DNA from: Fasciola hepatica | Taxonomy: Eukaryota; Platyhelminthes; Trematoda; Plagiorchiida; Fasciolidae | Reading direction: 5' to 3' | DNA length: 64,000 bases | NCBI GenBank assembly: GCA_948099385.1 | Contig: CANUEZ040000140.1 | Location: 2,728,001-2,792,000 of the forward strand | Shown here: positions 11,177 to 21,178 of the stretch, one piece after another | Numbering within the stretch: the first letter of the stretch is position 1 | Layout of the letters: every line of letters starts with the position of its first letter | Program-made: the position numbers and the translations under genes | The notes under the pieces: model-generated | What the model saw: the letters and a program-made list of their open reading frames with translations, nothing else | Told to the model about the DNA's origin: nothing | Databases searched by the model: none

Positions 11177-11811
11177 ATATTATCGGTTAACTTCGGAGAC
11201 GCCCAAAACATGCTATGCGCATGATCATGTTTACACAGGTGATTGAATGGACAGATATAGTTCATGAAAATGTGGAAATTTGCATGAAACAGTAGGACAA
11301 AAAGGCGCAGAAGGGGGAATAGAGTAGGATGAAAGTATGGTAAGTGTATGCACACTATAGAGAATGTGAGGAGCTTAAATGAACTGGAGGGCGGATTTAA
11401 GTGGACTCCCGGTGAGTTTGAAAGTCAAGGTCAGATAGGGAGTATGACTGGCCTGGGTGGAGACATCTGGAGGCCGACTGATATACACGAGAAAGGCCAG
11501 AAATCGGTGTAAGAAACTGCAGTAGCGAGGGACGATGGAGATAAAAGTGAGATGCACTGCAGTGGAATAGATATCAATGAAGCATTGGTACTCTGCCGTG
11601 GATGGTTGGCGGACAGGGCATAAAACTGATTGTAAAACAGGGGGCGAGCAATTCAAGGCGAGAGAAGATGAAGAGTAGGATCGAAGAGAACGGGTAAAAA
11701 TGGGCCTAATTATTTGATCAACGCAGGTGCGACATGTGGTGATGGACCAGTGGAATTGGGTAGTGGCAGATCAAACGATTTGGAGCTGTAAAAAAACATC
11801 ATGACGTAACG
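11177..11811. other. Unrecognised inner end of the left arm
   Basis: Open frames at 11158-11355 and 11375-11656 (minus) have no recognisable domain. At about 11663 the left arm lacks 105 bp that the right arm has at 36014-36118. Confidence 0.4.
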
Positions 11812-11812
11812 T

Positions 11813-12020
11813 TGTCTTTACAATCGGTGGAACATGGAAAAGCAAACCAAACTAAAAGGCACACAGGAAAATGCCTTTATCGAGCAATAAACGGATCAAG
11901 GGATGAAAGCAATCACCGAGGAGGCACAGGTAGGACATGATCAATCAGATCATTTTACTGCAGATGAATCAAGAAGGAGGCAAAGAAGAAGGAAGCAGGA
12001 AGCCCCAGGTTAAGTAAATC
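11813..12020 (-). repeat. About 200-bp inverted repeat partner of 21757-21955
   Basis: Starting with TGTCTTTACAATCGGTGGAA, this segment is the reverse complement of 21757-21955, with scattered mismatches and a small indel (AACTAAAAGGCACACAGG versus AACACAGG). It directly abuts the inner end of the left arm. The partner lies about 210 bp upstream of ORF1 of LINE copy B, so both may be 5' untranslated region of that LINE family. This copy would then belong to a minus-strand LINE. Confidence 0.75.
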
Positions 12021-12276
12021 GATCTTAGAAAAACAGCCCCAAGAAATTAATGCTCTACGGAGTTGGGGCAGTTGGACTGTAGAGCTATGGGCCCGCTGTC
12101 AACTGAACAGGTGGATTAAGCAAGAGGATGCTAATCGGGACACTGCCCAGTTGAAAGAACCACAGGGAAATCACTAAGCCAAGGTAACGAAATTTACTGG
12201 AGGTGATTAGATAATAAATGCGACTGTAAAAGAAGCAAAGTTCGCAGCGGCAAATTCCAACATGCGGATTGCTCAC
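12021..12276. other. No gene recognised
   Basis: Only short chance frames were seen. Confidence 0.4.
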
Positions 12277-12623
12277 TGTAACGTACAAGCGTGTAAATCC
12301 TCTCTAGCCATTGTCATTTACTTGTGTTGTTGAGACTATCCTCTTTATTTTATTGACCCTGGAACAAATACAACATGCATCAATCACTACACTTCAACTT
12401 TTGTTTATTTTTCGTTCACGTGAAGTGGCATAATTTCGACTCGAACTTGGACTGCCGTGATGGTGGTACCTGACATTGGCATTTGTTGAACTCTGGTCCT
12501 CGTTGTTAGACGTTTTGTCCGTACAGTTGAGGTTTGTATATATTTATATGCGTATAACTTGATAATCCAGTGCCGTAGAAACTACGAATCAATCTTGTTC
12601 TGGTTTTGGGATTCGTGTTGAAT
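12277..12623 (+). mobile_element. BEL/Pao LTR relic
   Basis: The 347-bp segment begins TGTAAC and ends directly before TTGGCTACGCGTTGCTCA. The LTR of the intact BEL element (58545-58892, 348 bp) has the same start, nearly the same length and the same following sequence (TTGGCTACGCATTGCTCA). Internal matches include TTGAGGTTTGTATAT and the TCGTAGAA-like block near 12565. The primer-binding-site region is retained, but the sequence beyond about 12645 does not continue into a recognisable BEL gag. Confidence 0.7.
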
Positions 12624-12645
12624 TGGCTACGCGTTGCTCACGGTA

Positions 12646-13795
12646 GGAATAAGCGTTACAGTCATGGGTGCTGGTGTAACCGGTGCGTATCGGCATTGGG
12701 CATGAGGAAGGAAAAAAGGGGGATTTACCAAAACAACAGGCAGCGGGGTATAAGAAGGCTATCAGCGAGAATTCTGAGCGGAGGGCAACACCAAGTGAAC
12801 ATAGAACAGAAGCCGGCAATTGCGGCAGACGGAAAAAGGGATGTTGGCGATCTTCGGCAGAGAAGAGTGGTTAGGACGATAGTGACTCAATGCAGTGAAA
12901 GTTGATATAGGGAGACGCGGTGGGAGGAAGGACAGAATGAGTGTGCGTGCATACTGTGGTAGAATGACAAAGTTTGAAAGTGGTAACGGATGATAAGGAC
13001 TATAGGTGAACACACCGTGGCAGAAGAAGAATGAGGAGCAAGCAATTTTCAACCGGCAGTATTGGATTCGGTGGTCCGAAGAATGTTGGAGCTTGCAATC
13101 CACAACGGGAGCTAGCGAGTGGGACTGGCCGTGCTCTGGGCACCAAACCTGAAAAACGCTTGATGAAGTTAACACAAGAGGTGTGATCCACCAGCCCAAT
13201 TGCGCTCGCACATCGTTGCAGACGACCTGCACGCCCGATGTGCGCCGACCATAGAGCTGGATTTGACCGCGGCCCGCACCACTGGGGGTGGCACGAGTGG
13301 CCATCGATAACTTTACAGAGGGCAAAGCGACCACGATGGGGGTGCGTGATTCAGGACCAACTGTCCGAGACGTAAGACTATGGACAGCAGAGCCAACGGA
13401 AACAGCGAGTGGTAGACGACCGTGCAGCAATATGTTCCAGGTGCACCGGCCAGGGAGATGGTAAGTACAGTGCTCGAAGTGCTTGGCCGTCATCGAGGAT
13501 CACTGGAAAGGGGAAAGAGATAGGGAAGTGCAGTTTGGGTGTGCCTCAGCTGAAAGGCAACGGATACTGAGGAGAGAAAAAACAAAAATGATGGATAACA
13601 GAAGAACTCTAGTGAGCAAAAGGTTTACCTTGTGAAGGCTGTAGGCAAGTTCGCTATGGCTCAGAGAGGGCAATGGCCGTAGTTCGTAGCACTAGAGAGA
13701 AAGGAAGTGTCGGGCATGGGGTATACCTATTGGCTTGTGTAGCAGAGGCAGTAGGGTTACAGTGTGAGGCCTCTTTCTAAGGCCAGATCGGTGAG
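12646..13795. other. No recognised gene; one 243-residue open frame on minus
   Basis: The longest frame (12762-13493, minus) encodes a Ser/Cys/His-rich sequence with no domain I recognise and no second copy in the window. It lies just downstream, on the same strand, of a LINE ORF2 3' end. It is most likely LINE 3' flank with a chance frame. Confidence 0.4.
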
Positions 13796-13801
13796 GACGA
13801 G

Positions 13802-14255
13802 CTAATTGGTGAGCAATATAGAATTGGGAACTGTGAAGTATAACACAAGTGCCCGCCTAAAGGCGAACAGCGAGGAGGCACTGCGTAAGCTAAGGAGAAG
13901 CTTATTCCAGATTTTGGAATAGGCTGACGGAAAGAATAGAGACCTCAGACTGAGATTAGATTGAGTGACAGGGAGAGAGAGGGCACGGTGTCGGGCGGAG
14001 TTGGAGCAGGGGGCAGCGAATGAAATAGGATAGGTGTAAGCCTGGTTATGGATTAGCTTAAAGAGGGAGACTGAGTTGAGCCTCATGCGACGAATTCGCT
14101 GAGGCTCAGTCTGTAGGAGCTCACAGCGCTGGCCGTAAGTTCGGCCACGGATGCTCCCAACAGCGTTCTGAAGAAAGTAGGTGGAACGTTTTCAAGAGAT
14201 ACAACAAGGGAACGTGGCCAGAGACTGGAGGTAATAGGAGGATATTCTAGGAGCG
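13802..14255 (-). pseudogene. LINE ORF2 C-terminal fragment (minus)
   Basis: The minus frame at 13802-14086 matches the ORF2 C-terminus of LINE copy B (26167-26937). Shared features are a LFKLIH block, a run of Ser/Leu/His, and FFPSAYSKIWNKLL against FFLIKYSKLWNKLP. Upstream, about 14090-14255, other frames read LENV-PTFF and LLGAS, which fit the preceding segment of the same protein. The G1 Gypsy LTR starts at 14274 and cuts it off. The missing upstream part is not found on the far side of G1 at 21591. Confidence 0.75.
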
Positions 14256-14273
14256 GTCTCACATGCGAGAGTT

Positions 14274-14685
14274 TATAGAAGACGTTCGAGTGCGGCTAGC
14301 GAACGTGTCTCCTATCGGGTCTAGCAGCGAATACCAACGATGTCCCCTCTATCGAACGAATAGAGAAGACGCAAGTCGGTTTACAGATGCGAGGTGTATT
14401 CTTTATATCGTGGCACCGAAACGGTACCGATACGAGAGATACACCGAACGGAAAACGGAACAAAACGCGACGGCTGTGCAGAGAGCGAACCGCGAGCGAA
14501 CGACCGAAAGTGAAAGTGATTTGAAACGAGGTCGACGGAAACCTCGGAAAAGTCAGTCCAGTAAAACGTACGCAACCGGAGAACACTGATGTCAATGTCA
14601 AATGTCAGAAAAGATCGTGGAGATAATAGATCCAAAGTGGTGTCCAGAAAATAGTCATTTTCTCAAAACGATCGAGGTCACTACA
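14274..14685 (-). repeat. G1 3' LTR
   Basis: The 412-bp LTR reads on minus from TGTAGTGACC to CTTCTATA. It contains ATATAAAG near 14402-14409, a possible TATA box. It is nearly identical to the 5' LTR at 21179-21590. Confidence 0.93.
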
Positions 14686-14705
14686 GCAGCCCCCACTAGA
14701 AAGCA
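14686..14705 (-). other. G1 polypurine tract region
   Basis: On the minus strand the sequence next to the 3' LTR reads TAGTGGGGGCTGC, a purine-rich run at the position expected for second-strand priming. The equivalent in G2 (30329-30345) reads TAGGGGGAGATCCC. Confidence 0.6.
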
Positions 14706-15240
14706 CGGAAAGCTTTCGAAAAAATGTTAAGGAGGAGATGGCGTACAAACGGTACTCGTGTGCGCGAATGCGTGCAAAATACGTGAATGTAGCTGTGCTG
14801 TAGGATGCTGATGGGCAGAATCCGTGGTATGCAGGAACAGTAGGATGATGGTCGAGCGTAAACCAGATTCGTTGCCAATGACGTCGGTTGCGTGAATCGT
14901 CATCAAGGTGTGCCACACCAATAACCTCCAGCGTCGGGTAACCGTTAACCAATATGATATCCGGAAGCCAAATCGGTAGGTTCGTAAATGGCTAGGAACG
15001 AGAACGACAATGCCGATCCAAAATACAAACGTTGGTGCCAAAATTCTCCAGATTTCGTGGGACCAGCAAAGCGTACCATATGGCGAGGTTCCATGAAACG
15101 AAAAGAAACGGAAAACTTGTAGCAACCGCAACGGACTTGACTAGAATACAGTAATAACTAATGAAGTATGGTAAATCGTGTCGAAACGATAAACACGAAA
15201 GTTATTACTGCGAAATGCAATGGTTCAGATCATGTTTGAC
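14706..15240 (-). other. G1 region between pol and the 3' LTR
   Basis: About 535 bp lies between the end of pol and the 3' LTR. It holds open frames on the minus strand (14727-15131, 134 residues; 14605-14952, 115 residues). Neither has a signal peptide or a convincing transmembrane pattern, and neither resembles a known envelope. G2 has a region of similar length at the same place. It is probably 3' untranslated sequence. Confidence 0.5.
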
Positions 15241-15621
15241 CTAGTCGCGAAAACGTGCTGGGCAAACGATCTTCCGACCGGAACGTGAGACGGGAGCCTC
15301 ATTCACGGACGGGTGCGTAGGCGTGCTCTGCTGACTTGAACGTGAGACAGTATTCTCACTCGAGGACGTAGCAGGACCAACTGGCTGCTGACTTGAACGT
15401 GAGATGATAGCCTCATTCGAAGTCGTAGTAGGCAACGCTAACTGCAGACCTTGACGTGACACGGAGGTGTCGTCAACAGGTAGTGCAGGGTTAACATCGA
15501 ATCTCATGTCAGCGGGCGACACGCTATCATCAACGTACGCGGCTTTGAGACGATCGATGCTAACGGTATCTACGCGACCGTGTCGATCAACCTTAAAGGT
15601 CTTATTGTGACGAGAAATCAC
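15241..15621 (-). pseudogene. G1 Pol C-terminus with 57-bp tandem repeats
   Basis: This 126-residue frame begins with FRVISRHNKTFKV and the VDTVSIDRLKAAYV block, which is the integrase C-terminal domain of Gypsy elements. G2 has the equivalent FRVVQRREKKYVV and ISIDRLKPAF. A Ser/Thr/Pro-rich tail of about 70 residues follows, built from three 19-residue units that each contain a SR(S/Q) motif. The DNA repeats are at 15283-15339, 15340-15396 and 15397-15453, with a partial fourth. The frame ends at CPARFRD. It is separated from the integrase core frame by shifted sequence at 15622-15905. Confidence 0.75.
15283..15453 (-). repeat. Three 57-bp tandem repeats
   Basis: Three units of exactly 57 bp start ACGTGAGA. 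The first two end CTGCTGACTTGA and the third ends CTGCAGACCTTG. A partial fourth follows at 15454. Because 57 is divisible by three, they encode 19-residue repeats within the Pol tail. Confidence 0.85.
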
Positions 15622-16807
15622 GCGAAATGGACCTTAGTAAGGTTGTTGTAGTGGTTTCCGTACCGAATTAACACGAATGAATACATGCAAACAAGTTTCA
15701 AGTTCGGTCGGAACAAAAAACTTTCGTCGCTGCATTCGAGTCTGCGCCGGAGCGAGATTTTCATGTACGTCGACAAACGGTGAACGTTAGTCTGTACGGC
15801 AAGTGAATCTGTACTCCGTGGCGTGAAGAATTCCCCAGGCAGTCGTAATGTCGTGCCGTAGACAAGTTCTGCCGCGGAACATTGAATATCTGCCTTTATG
15901 CAAGTTCAGATACCAAGCAGAACTATCGGTAACGTTTCGTACCAGTCGGGGCTCTCGTGTGCTCTACGAGCCGCTTTGAGTTGGCGATGAAAACGTTCGA
16001 CTAAACCATTCGATGCCGGATGGTACGCGGTTGTGCGAATGCGTTCTGCTCCCAGCATGTGAGTTAATGAAGAGAATAGATCGGACTCAAATGGTTGCCC
16101 TCGATCGGTAGTGATTGTGGAAGGACCACCATATGAAGCTATCCATCGTTCTATTAGATGTCGAGCCACTGATTCGGCCGTGACGACAGAGATGGGAATG
16201 GCCTCGGGCCACCTCGTAAATCCATCGATGCACGTTAGTAAATAGGTGTAGCGGTGTGATGGGGTCAATGGACCCATAATGTCTACGTGGATTTGATCGA
16301 AGCGAGCATCAGGCGTAGCAAAAGTACCGATAGCCGGAGCTACGTGCCTATGCACTTTAGATCGTTGACACTGTAGACACTGTTTTGCCCACATACGAAC
16401 ATCTTTATTCATGGACGGCCAGACGTATCGTGCAGCTACTAATCGGAGACTGGCTGCGATGCCTGGATGTGATAGTCCATGTAGGGTATCGAACACGAGA
16501 CGTCGATATGCAGAGGGTACGACTGGTCGAGGTATACCAGTAGACATGTCGCACAGTATAGTCCCAGCACTAGTAGCCAGAGGGACGGACTGACACTGTA
16601 GCGACGAAGGCTGAGCTGCTTCCATACATGAAGAATCCTGTGCCTGTGCTGCAGCCATGGCAGGGATGTCTAAAACCGGAGATTTAGTGGCATTAAGCGG
16701 AATACGCGACAAAGCATCTGCAACGCAGTTCGACTCACCTTTAACGTGTCGAAGGTCAGTCGTGAACTGAGAAATATAGCCTAAATGTCTGATTTCTCGT
16801 GGAGAGT
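15622..16807 (-). pseudogene. G1 integrase and end of RNase H
   Basis: The frame starts after the insertion with SPREIRHLGYISQF (end of RNase H/connection). It continues with ADALSR, the HGLSHPG histidine pair region, CLQCQ of the HHCC zinc finger, HVDIMGPL (first Asp), TTDRGQPF (second Asp) and NGLVERFH (Glu). All catalytic residues of the DDE integrase are visible. The frame stops at 15906 after PIVLLGI, where a frameshift occurs. The following 280 bp carries the middle of the integrase C-terminal half in other frames. Integrase inserts the cDNA into the host genome. Confidence 0.85.
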
Positions 16808-18507
16808 ATAGTATAGTATAGTATATTTCTTGACCGTGGACAATACACATGCACAAGGCAAGATCAGAGTGTACAGCAGTACATGTCAATGTGAGGTATT
16901 CACAAATTATAAATGTATAAATCACACAGCAACCGGAATACACCAGTAAAGTCATGTGGTGTTTGAGTGAACAAAAGTGGTAATGGTTGAGGCGGGAATT
17001 CCGAATCGGTTTCGAAATCGCTGGGGGCGGTGTGAATAGCTGGGCAGTAGTAGGATTGCTGATATAAGCGACAATTGGACGGTCACTAACGAGTAATCGG
17101 GCGGAGGGGATGCCAAAGAACATTGTTAGAAGTAAAGCAAGCATGGGGCTTTCAACGTGCAGTGAGAGATACCAGCGGAATATTGGAAACTGATCCAGCA
17201 TTGGTTAACTAATTGTGGAGGAAACATGTGAAATAAAGGCAAGTGAGTCAAAGGTGATAATAAAACGGACCTTTTGTGCAGGTGATTACAATGTCATATG
17301 GAAATTCGCATGAAGGCGAAAAGCTTCGCAGGGACGTCAGTGAACTTCTGAAGAGCATGAATAGTGTATGGACGTATAACGGACTTTTAAAAAAAAAGCC
17401 ATCAATGAAACGGAATATTGGAGACAAACGTCAATGGTTCGGCTGGGCAGAAGTTGGAAGAGTGTGAATTTTAAATTTTTTTTTGTATGTGATAGAAAAT
17501 TGTTAACCAAATTATGGTTGGCCGCAGATGGCTGGTATTCTGTTCCGTAAAGACCTTGGTTGCAGATGGTGGCAGGTATAATGTTGAGGGAAGCAGGTAA
17601 AAAAGGGCTGGGTTCTGGTCATTGGTTTCGTACTGCAACGCGGGAAGAATTGAACTGTTGGGTTGGATTATTTGGGAATAGACGTTGAGCGGATGTGTTG
17701 ATGGTTGGTGTCAGGAATCATCTCTGCGATCCGGTGAGACTTTCATGAGGTTTTGTTTATCCGTGTACGGTGCCCCATGTAACGTCAGCAGGCGAGAGTA
17801 TAGGTTTAAACCATTGCTCAAATCGTCCAGTCCTTACGGTAATCCGGAACAAACGTCGATTTGGCCGATGGCTACCCAAGTAACCGATGCAATCTGGAGG
17901 AGATCAGGAGTGCGGCAGTCTGGAGAGTGTTCCAGCTGTGGGTTATGATTATCGTTTATATGGAAGCAAGAAAATGAACATTTTGTTATACGAACAGTTA
18001 GTTATCGTTTGGCTAGTGGACCGGTCTATTAGGGATCCCTAGACGGAGACTGGTAGCTTTCTAGGGTAGTTGGGTGATAGTAGAGATTTGGGGCGATATC
18101 AGGTAGGTGGTGGATGAGGAGAGGGTGTCCGTTTGGGAACCAGGAATAAAACAATAGTAGAGGGTATGGTCTGGAAGAAGAATGAGAAAATAGGAGGATA
18201 ACAGTCTGGTCAGTTCACCAGCTGTGGTCGAGGACGGCAAACAGTAAAAAGGGAGAAAAACACTGGGTGTTAAGGAGAGGATTTCTCATGTGGACGCACA
18301 CGTGCTGGTATTCCGCAGGGTCAAGAGAAATCAGAGGCATACGGATTCCGGTTGGAATGGGGTCTTAACTTACCATGAGCATATGCGCAGAGTAGTAAAG
18401 CCTAGTTACTAAGGAATGGTAATCCGTGCGGCAAGGCTTCAGTGTACGAGAAAGGCGCAAAAAAGAGGATGGGACGGCTGAGTTCTAGCCTGGGCCAGGA
18501 ATTGAGT
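16808..18507 (-). mobile_element. 1.7-kb insertion inside G1, probably a retroposon
   Basis: The insert splits the RNase H region of G1 between SDH and SPREIR. It is flanked by the direct repeat GAGAGT (16802-16807 and 18508-18513), a likely 6-bp target-site duplication. Read on minus, its 3' end is a short tandem run of TATAC units (16808-16825). Such a tail is typical of LINE- or SINE-type insertion. No protein of a known family was recognised inside; the longest plus frames (17276-17467 and 17685-17948) look like chance. It may be a 5'-truncated LINE 3' end or a non-autonomous element. Confidence 0.65.
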
Positions 18508-19015
18508 GAGAGTGATCAGACTTAGTATGCAATGCATACATCAGAGACTTATAGTCTGTAAAGGGGATGAAATATCGACCCTCGACTGCATGGCGAAAGT
18601 GCTTAACGGCATTATATGCAGCCAGCAGTTCGCGACCAAAAGCACTATATTTGGTTTCCGTGGGATTGAGGCGTCGAGAGAAGAACTCTAATGGCTGCCA
18701 TATCCCAGAAACAGACTGTTGCAGGACCGCTCCGATGGCAACGTCGGATGCATCCACCGCTATGCTTAGCGTGGCGGACGGAGCTGGGTGCATTAGGAGC
18801 GTGGTCTGAGCTAATGTCGCTTTAATCTCCGAGAACGCTACTCGTGCGGCATCCGTAAGCGACAACTTACGTGGATTGTCACGAAATAGGTCAGCTAATG
18901 GAAGCAAACGTTCAGCAGCATGGGGTGTGAAATGACGGTGGAAGTTAACTAACCCCAAAAACGCCTTGAGCTCCTTGATTGAGGACGGTTTGGCGCAATC
19001 TAGAATAGCACGCAC
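18485..19015 (-). pseudogene. G1 RNase H region
   Basis: The 176-residue frame reads the RT connection (LKAFLGLVNFHRHF) and RNase H with AVDASDVAIGAVLQQ (first catalytic Asp), FFSRRL, the FGRELLA block with the catalytic Glu, and FTDYKSL (another catalytic Asp). It runs a few codons into the insertion at 18507 and stops. RNase H removes the RNA strand during cDNA synthesis. Domain residues are intact, but the frame is broken from RT on one side and by the insertion on the other. Confidence 0.85.
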
Positions 19016-19032
19016 TTTATCCTCGCAAGGCC

Positions 19033-19686
19033 TTATACCTCTCGAGTGATCTTGTGGCCGAGGAACACAAGTTCCGGTTTGCCAAGTTCACATTTATCAG
19101 GACTGACTACTATTCGATGTTCGGACGAACATTGGAATAGTAGCGTCAAATGTTGGAAATGTTCATCTGCGCTCGACGATACGATTAGCAAGTCATCAAT
19201 ATAGACGTGAACAAATTCCAAGTCTCGTGCAATGCTATCGACAGACCTCTGGAATGTCTGAGCAGCATTTTGCAAACCAAAAGGCGTACGTAGGAACTCA
19301 AACAAACCAAAAGGAGTCGTGACAGCGGTTTTTTCGACATCTTCAGCGGCGACTGAGATCTGATGATTGGCTCGCACCAAATCGATCTTGGAGAATACAG
19401 TCGGGCCGTGAAGTGATGCCGTGATATCGTGTATGTGGGGTATCGGATAACTATCGTAACGGGTAACCGAATTTAGTGCGCGATAGTCGCCACATCGTCG
19501 CCAGCTAACGCCATCTTTCTTAAGAACTATATGTAGAGGTGGAGCCCACGGACTGTGAGGAGGACGAACAATACCTTCAGAAAGTAGTGTCAAACTCACG
19601 TTTGGCGAAAACCAATTTGTCCGGTGCCAGTCGGTGAGGTCGTGCCGTGACTGGTGGTCCGTTAGTGACAATGTGGTGTGCCACAC
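19033..19686 (-). pseudogene. G1 reverse transcriptase
   Basis: The frame contains IVRPPHSPWAPPLHIV, CGDYRALN, YPIPHIHD, FSKIDLVRA, TPFGLFEFLRTPFGL, AAQTFQR and the YIDD catalytic box in VHVYIDDLLIV (near 19198-19209), then ELVFLGHKI. All RT motifs are in order and the catalytic Asp pair is intact. The start (about the first 35 residues) overlaps the protease frame (19577-20071) in another phase, so a frameshift lies near 19600. It stops at 19033, 18 bp before the RNase H frame resumes. Confidence 0.87.
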
Positions 19687-20105
19687 GATCGGTCACCGTC
19701 TCTATCTCTTCAAATGGTTTAGTCAATATGGGGAATTTAATAAACAAAGACTGAAGATCGTGCGGAATGTTAGAAAACAATCCTGTGATTCGGTGTGCAT
19801 CTGTTCGAGCTGCAATACCCGTAAATTTAGTGTCCGACGAAGGATCGATAAGCTGCAGCCTACGTGAATCAACAAGCAATTCATAGTGCTGCAGAAAATC
19901 GATTCCCAGTATGCTTGTGGGAACATCCGCAAGAATAAACGTCCACAAATACCGTCGTCGTGGTCCCAGGTTGACCGCAAGCTGTCTCATGCCGTAGGTA
20001 GGAATGGAGGAACCATTCGCCGCTGACAGCCAAAGCAAAGAAGCTCGTGGCTTGTCTTCACCAACCAGCAAGACAGGAACGGGCCCCAGTATCGACTAGG
20101 AACCT
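19577..20105 (-). pseudogene. G1 protease and start of Pol
   Basis: The frame at 19577-20071 reads the body of a retroviral-type aspartic protease (a glycine-poor flap region, ILGIDFLQHYELLVD) and then the HHIVTNGPPV block that precedes RT. The active-site segment LVDTGA lies just upstream, near 20085-20102, in a different frame, so a single-base shift follows the DTGA triad. The protease would cut the Gag-Pol polyprotein. Confidence 0.8.
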
Positions 20106-20158
20106 AGCGTTAGTGCACGAATCATGCACGTAAAATAAACGGCCAACCTGAGACTGAT

Positions 20159-21043
20159 TGCCGGCGAGTACGGCCGCTTCTACTCGCTGGCCGTGGTATT
20201 TCCCGCCGCGTATGAACACGGCTGTCTGCACCTACGGGCGGCTGGTCCGAAAACGCGGTGGAACCAACAAAAGCCGCTGGTAGGATGATCAGGTTTGGAT
20301 GAGGCAGATGAGGCGGATTCACGGCGGACGTGGGTAATGGAGGGCGCCCGTCCGTGCCGTTGTTCACGTGGGCTACTGCGAGTAGTAGAAATTTTAACTC
20401 TGTCCTTGAAGAACAGGCGGAGCTGGATGGATCGAGAGTGCCAAGGCCTCTCCAGTGATTCATCTAGGTCGACACCCCTAGGATTGCACGATGTCGTGGC
20501 AATGAGGGGATTAGCCCCACTGCCGACAAGTGCGACAATTTCGTCAGCCACGGCGGCTGCTCGTTCCAAGGACGAGTCCTCGAGGAGAGCAGTGACGGTG
20601 GTCTGAACATAGAAGGGTAGAGAGTCCAACCACAGTTCCTTAACTATCTCCGAATCCTTATCAGGGGGGCCCTGCCAAAGACCGGAGATGAGCTAGATGG
20701 CGGCTGGGTTTAATATCTTCTATGTGGTGCCGTGCTAGTAGCTGACGTAACCGTTCCTCCCGAGAAGGAAGGAAATGTTGCAGTACAGCCTCCTTAAGCC
20801 GATCGTACGGCTGCACTTGAGGAGGATTTATACCAAATCCCTCACCGCGGCGATAACATCACCTGGGGTTGCCTCTAAGGCATAGGAAAATCGTTGGCGT
20901 TGGCCAACAATCCTACGTGCCTCAAATTGCAGTTCAAAGGCTGCAAACCAAACCTCTGGATCATGAGGGATAAACGCCAATGGTTTAAAGGCAACCGCAG
21001 ACAGAGTGAGATCTGTGTCGAGCTGCCCCTTATCCTCTGACAT
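20159..21043 (-). pseudogene. G1 gag with C-H-C-C zinc finger
   Basis: The start codon at 21043 opens MSEDKGQ and then a capsid-like segment (PEVWFAAFELQFEARRI), ending at a stop at 20828-20830. The protein continues in other frames (FLPSREERLRQLL, then ELWLDSLPF in 20180-20629), so two frameshifts are needed. One falls at a run of six C near 20668. Near the end a finger reads C-x2-H-x9-C-x3-C (CWFH to CRQPC). This order, rather than the usual CCHC, is a known mark of the CsRn1 clade. Gag forms the particle that packages element RNA. Confidence 0.82.
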
Positions 21044-21161
21044 GGCTACGTTGCGATAATATATCGTAAAATATATATATATCGTGCAACGAAAAGAGGA
21101 CGTGAAACAGCGATAAATAACAGACTCACCGGGCGGGCGAATAATCCAGGAGGTTCTGGAA

Positions 21162-21177
21162 GTTCTTGGGCTCACCA
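21162..21177 (-). promoter_or_regulatory. G1 primer-binding site
   Basis: One base after the 5' LTR, the minus strand reads TGGTGAGCCCAAGAAC. TGGTGA followed by CCC is close to the complement of an animal tRNA-Trp 3' end (TGGTGACCCCGA in vertebrates). CsRn1 elements are known to use tRNA-Trp. The match past base 10 is weak, so the tRNA call is tentative. Confidence 0.65.
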
Positions 21178-21178
21178 A

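Larger units (their letters stand above)
6570..11811 (+). repeat. Left arm of large inverted repeat
   Basis: This arm is the reverse complement of 35862 to about 41225. Translations of equivalent stretches differ by only zero to a few residues, except at the outer end (6570-6640), where divergence rises. The right arm has an extra 105 bp (36014-36118) that is missing here at about 11663. The arm contains only decayed mobile elements. The outer boundary is approximate; the inner boundary is at 11811, where the TAACG shared with 35862-35866 ends. Confidence 0.9.

Noticed and set aside
12762..13493. 243-residue minus-strand open frame as a gene
   Set aside because: No recognisable domain, low-complexity Ser/Cys/His composition, and position in the 3' flank of a minus-strand LINE. 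It is kept only as an unrecognised stretch.
14263..14589. Near-identical open frames of about 100 residues at 14263-14589 and 21195-21494, looking like a duplicated gene
   Set aside because: They lie within the paired G1 LTRs. Their similarity reflects LTR identity, and frames are open on both strands by chance.
14727..15131. Envelope gene of G1
   Set aside because: No signal peptide, no convincing membrane anchor, and no envelope motif.
15283..15453. CRISPR array
   Set aside because: The three 57-bp units are contiguous, divisible by three, in frame with the Gypsy Pol tail, and have no repeat-spacer pattern.
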